NCBI GenBank assembly: GCA_900768725.1
Contig: CAAGDU010000106.1
Span: 1-5,553 of the forward strand
DNA: 5,553 bases
Origin: Bacteroidales bacterium
GTDB lineage: Bacteria > Bacteroidota > Bacteroidia > Bacteroidales > Paludibacteraceae
Direction of reading: 5' to 3'
Position 1 is the stretch's first letter. Each line of letters opens with the position of its first letter. Below are positions 5,154 through 5,553 of the stretch, one piece after another. Under the pieces are notes generated by a model. It worked only from the letters and a program-made list of their open reading frames with translations, searched no databases and was not told the origin of the DNA. A program made the translations under genes and the position numbers.

Positions 5154-5553
5154 TCGTATCTCAAACCAATCCACATCCATATATCCCCCGTCGTTTATCT
5201 TCACGCGGTCGCGGGTGCAGAACAGCCCCACTTTCGCGCCAATCCACACGCCCTCCACGGCTTTGAACGGTTTGCCGACGGCGATATAGGTCTTCCCGTT
5301 GGTGGAGGTATAGAACTGACAATCATGCTCTTGGCTCACTGCCACGCGCAGCCACGTCCATTCGCCCGTAGCAGGCGCGTCCAGCATAAACGACCGTCTG
5401 CCTGCCACTATCAGTCCCGCGCGCTCGTGCCCCGCTATCTTCGTGAGCGGTGTGAAACGCACCTTCGCGGTAGCGGTGAACGCTCGGTTGGCGGGAATTT
5501 TCTGCAGCAGTAGACTCGGCGAAGCCGCCGCGCTGTCGCACGGGTAACTGAAC
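5151..5553 (-). CDS. C-terminal end of a probable glycoside hydrolase family 43 protein (concanavalin A-like C-terminal domain); 5' end beyond the window
   Basis: The frame is open from the right edge (first complete codon ends at 5552) to TAA at 5151-5153, giving 133 residues. Seen: SPSLLLQKIPANRAFTATAKV near the left, AGLIVAGRRSF in the middle, then VEGVWIGAKVGLFCTR and a closing NDGGYMDVDWFEIR. This pattern is characteristic of the beta-sandwich C-terminal domain of GH43 beta-xylosidases and arabinofuranosidases (beta-xylosidase C-terminal concanavalin A-like domain). Family knowledge: such enzymes release xylose or arabinose from plant xylan or arabinan, often in the periplasm or at the cell surface in Bacteroidetes. 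The catalytic five-bladed propeller and any signal peptide are not in the window, so activity and substrate cannot be judged. A GTG at 5462 could serve as a start, but the frame and homology clearly extend upstream of it. The stop codon lies within the tandem repeat. Confidence 0.82.
   Translation of the reverse strand, partial: FSYPCDSAAASPSLLLQKIPANRAFTATAKVRFTPLTKIAGHERAGLIVAGRRSFMLDAPATGEWTWLRVAVSQEHDCQFYTSTNGKTYIAVGKPFKAVEGVWIGAKVGLFCTRDRVKINDGGYMDVDWFEIR

Overview
The window looks like a contig piece from an uncultured member of the Bacteroidales/Bacteroidetes. The evidence is the Bacteroidetes-like MnmE and HsdM protein sequences, the C-terminal domain of a GH43-type polysaccharide-degrading enzyme, GC-rich genes separated by very AT-rich spacers, and the absence of Shine-Dalgarno sequences before the start codons. 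The first 12 bases match the end of the Illumina adapter, so the left edge is an artefact of sequencing or assembly. All genes are read on the minus strand.

In the direction of transcription (right to left) the layout is as follows. (1) At 5151-5553 lies the last 133 residues of a probable glycoside hydrolase family 43 protein; its stop codon falls inside a heptamer-based tandem repeat at 5066-5153. (2) A leader of about 120 bases precedes mnmE (3499-4941), the tRNA wobble-uridine modification GTPase. (3) hsdM (2025-3470), a complete type I adenine-N6 methyltransferase subunit, follows 28 bases later and could be co-transcribed. (4) An AT-rich tandem repeat follows hsdM at 1889-2023 where hsdS would often be found. 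(5) A small IS200/RAYT-like element (1179-1887) carries a tyrosine transposase broken by one in-frame TAA, bounded by inverted copies of a two-hairpin module. (6) iorA (13-1101) encodes the N-terminal 363 residues of the indolepyruvate:ferredoxin oxidoreductase alpha subunit and runs off the left edge.

The least ordinary feature is inside mnmE. Two GC-rich palindromic repeats sit in the coding sequence without breaking it. One is a 35-base unit near the N-terminus. The other is a 111-base (37-codon) composite of two inverted units, placed between the G3 and G4 motifs of the GTPase domain. The shared 35-base unit (31 of 35 identical) is read in two different reading frames in the two places. 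This resembles the Rickettsia palindromic elements, which insert into protein genes. The genes do not form one pathway: housekeeping tRNA modification, DNA methylation, amino-acid fermentation and glycan degradation are side by side, separated by repeats.
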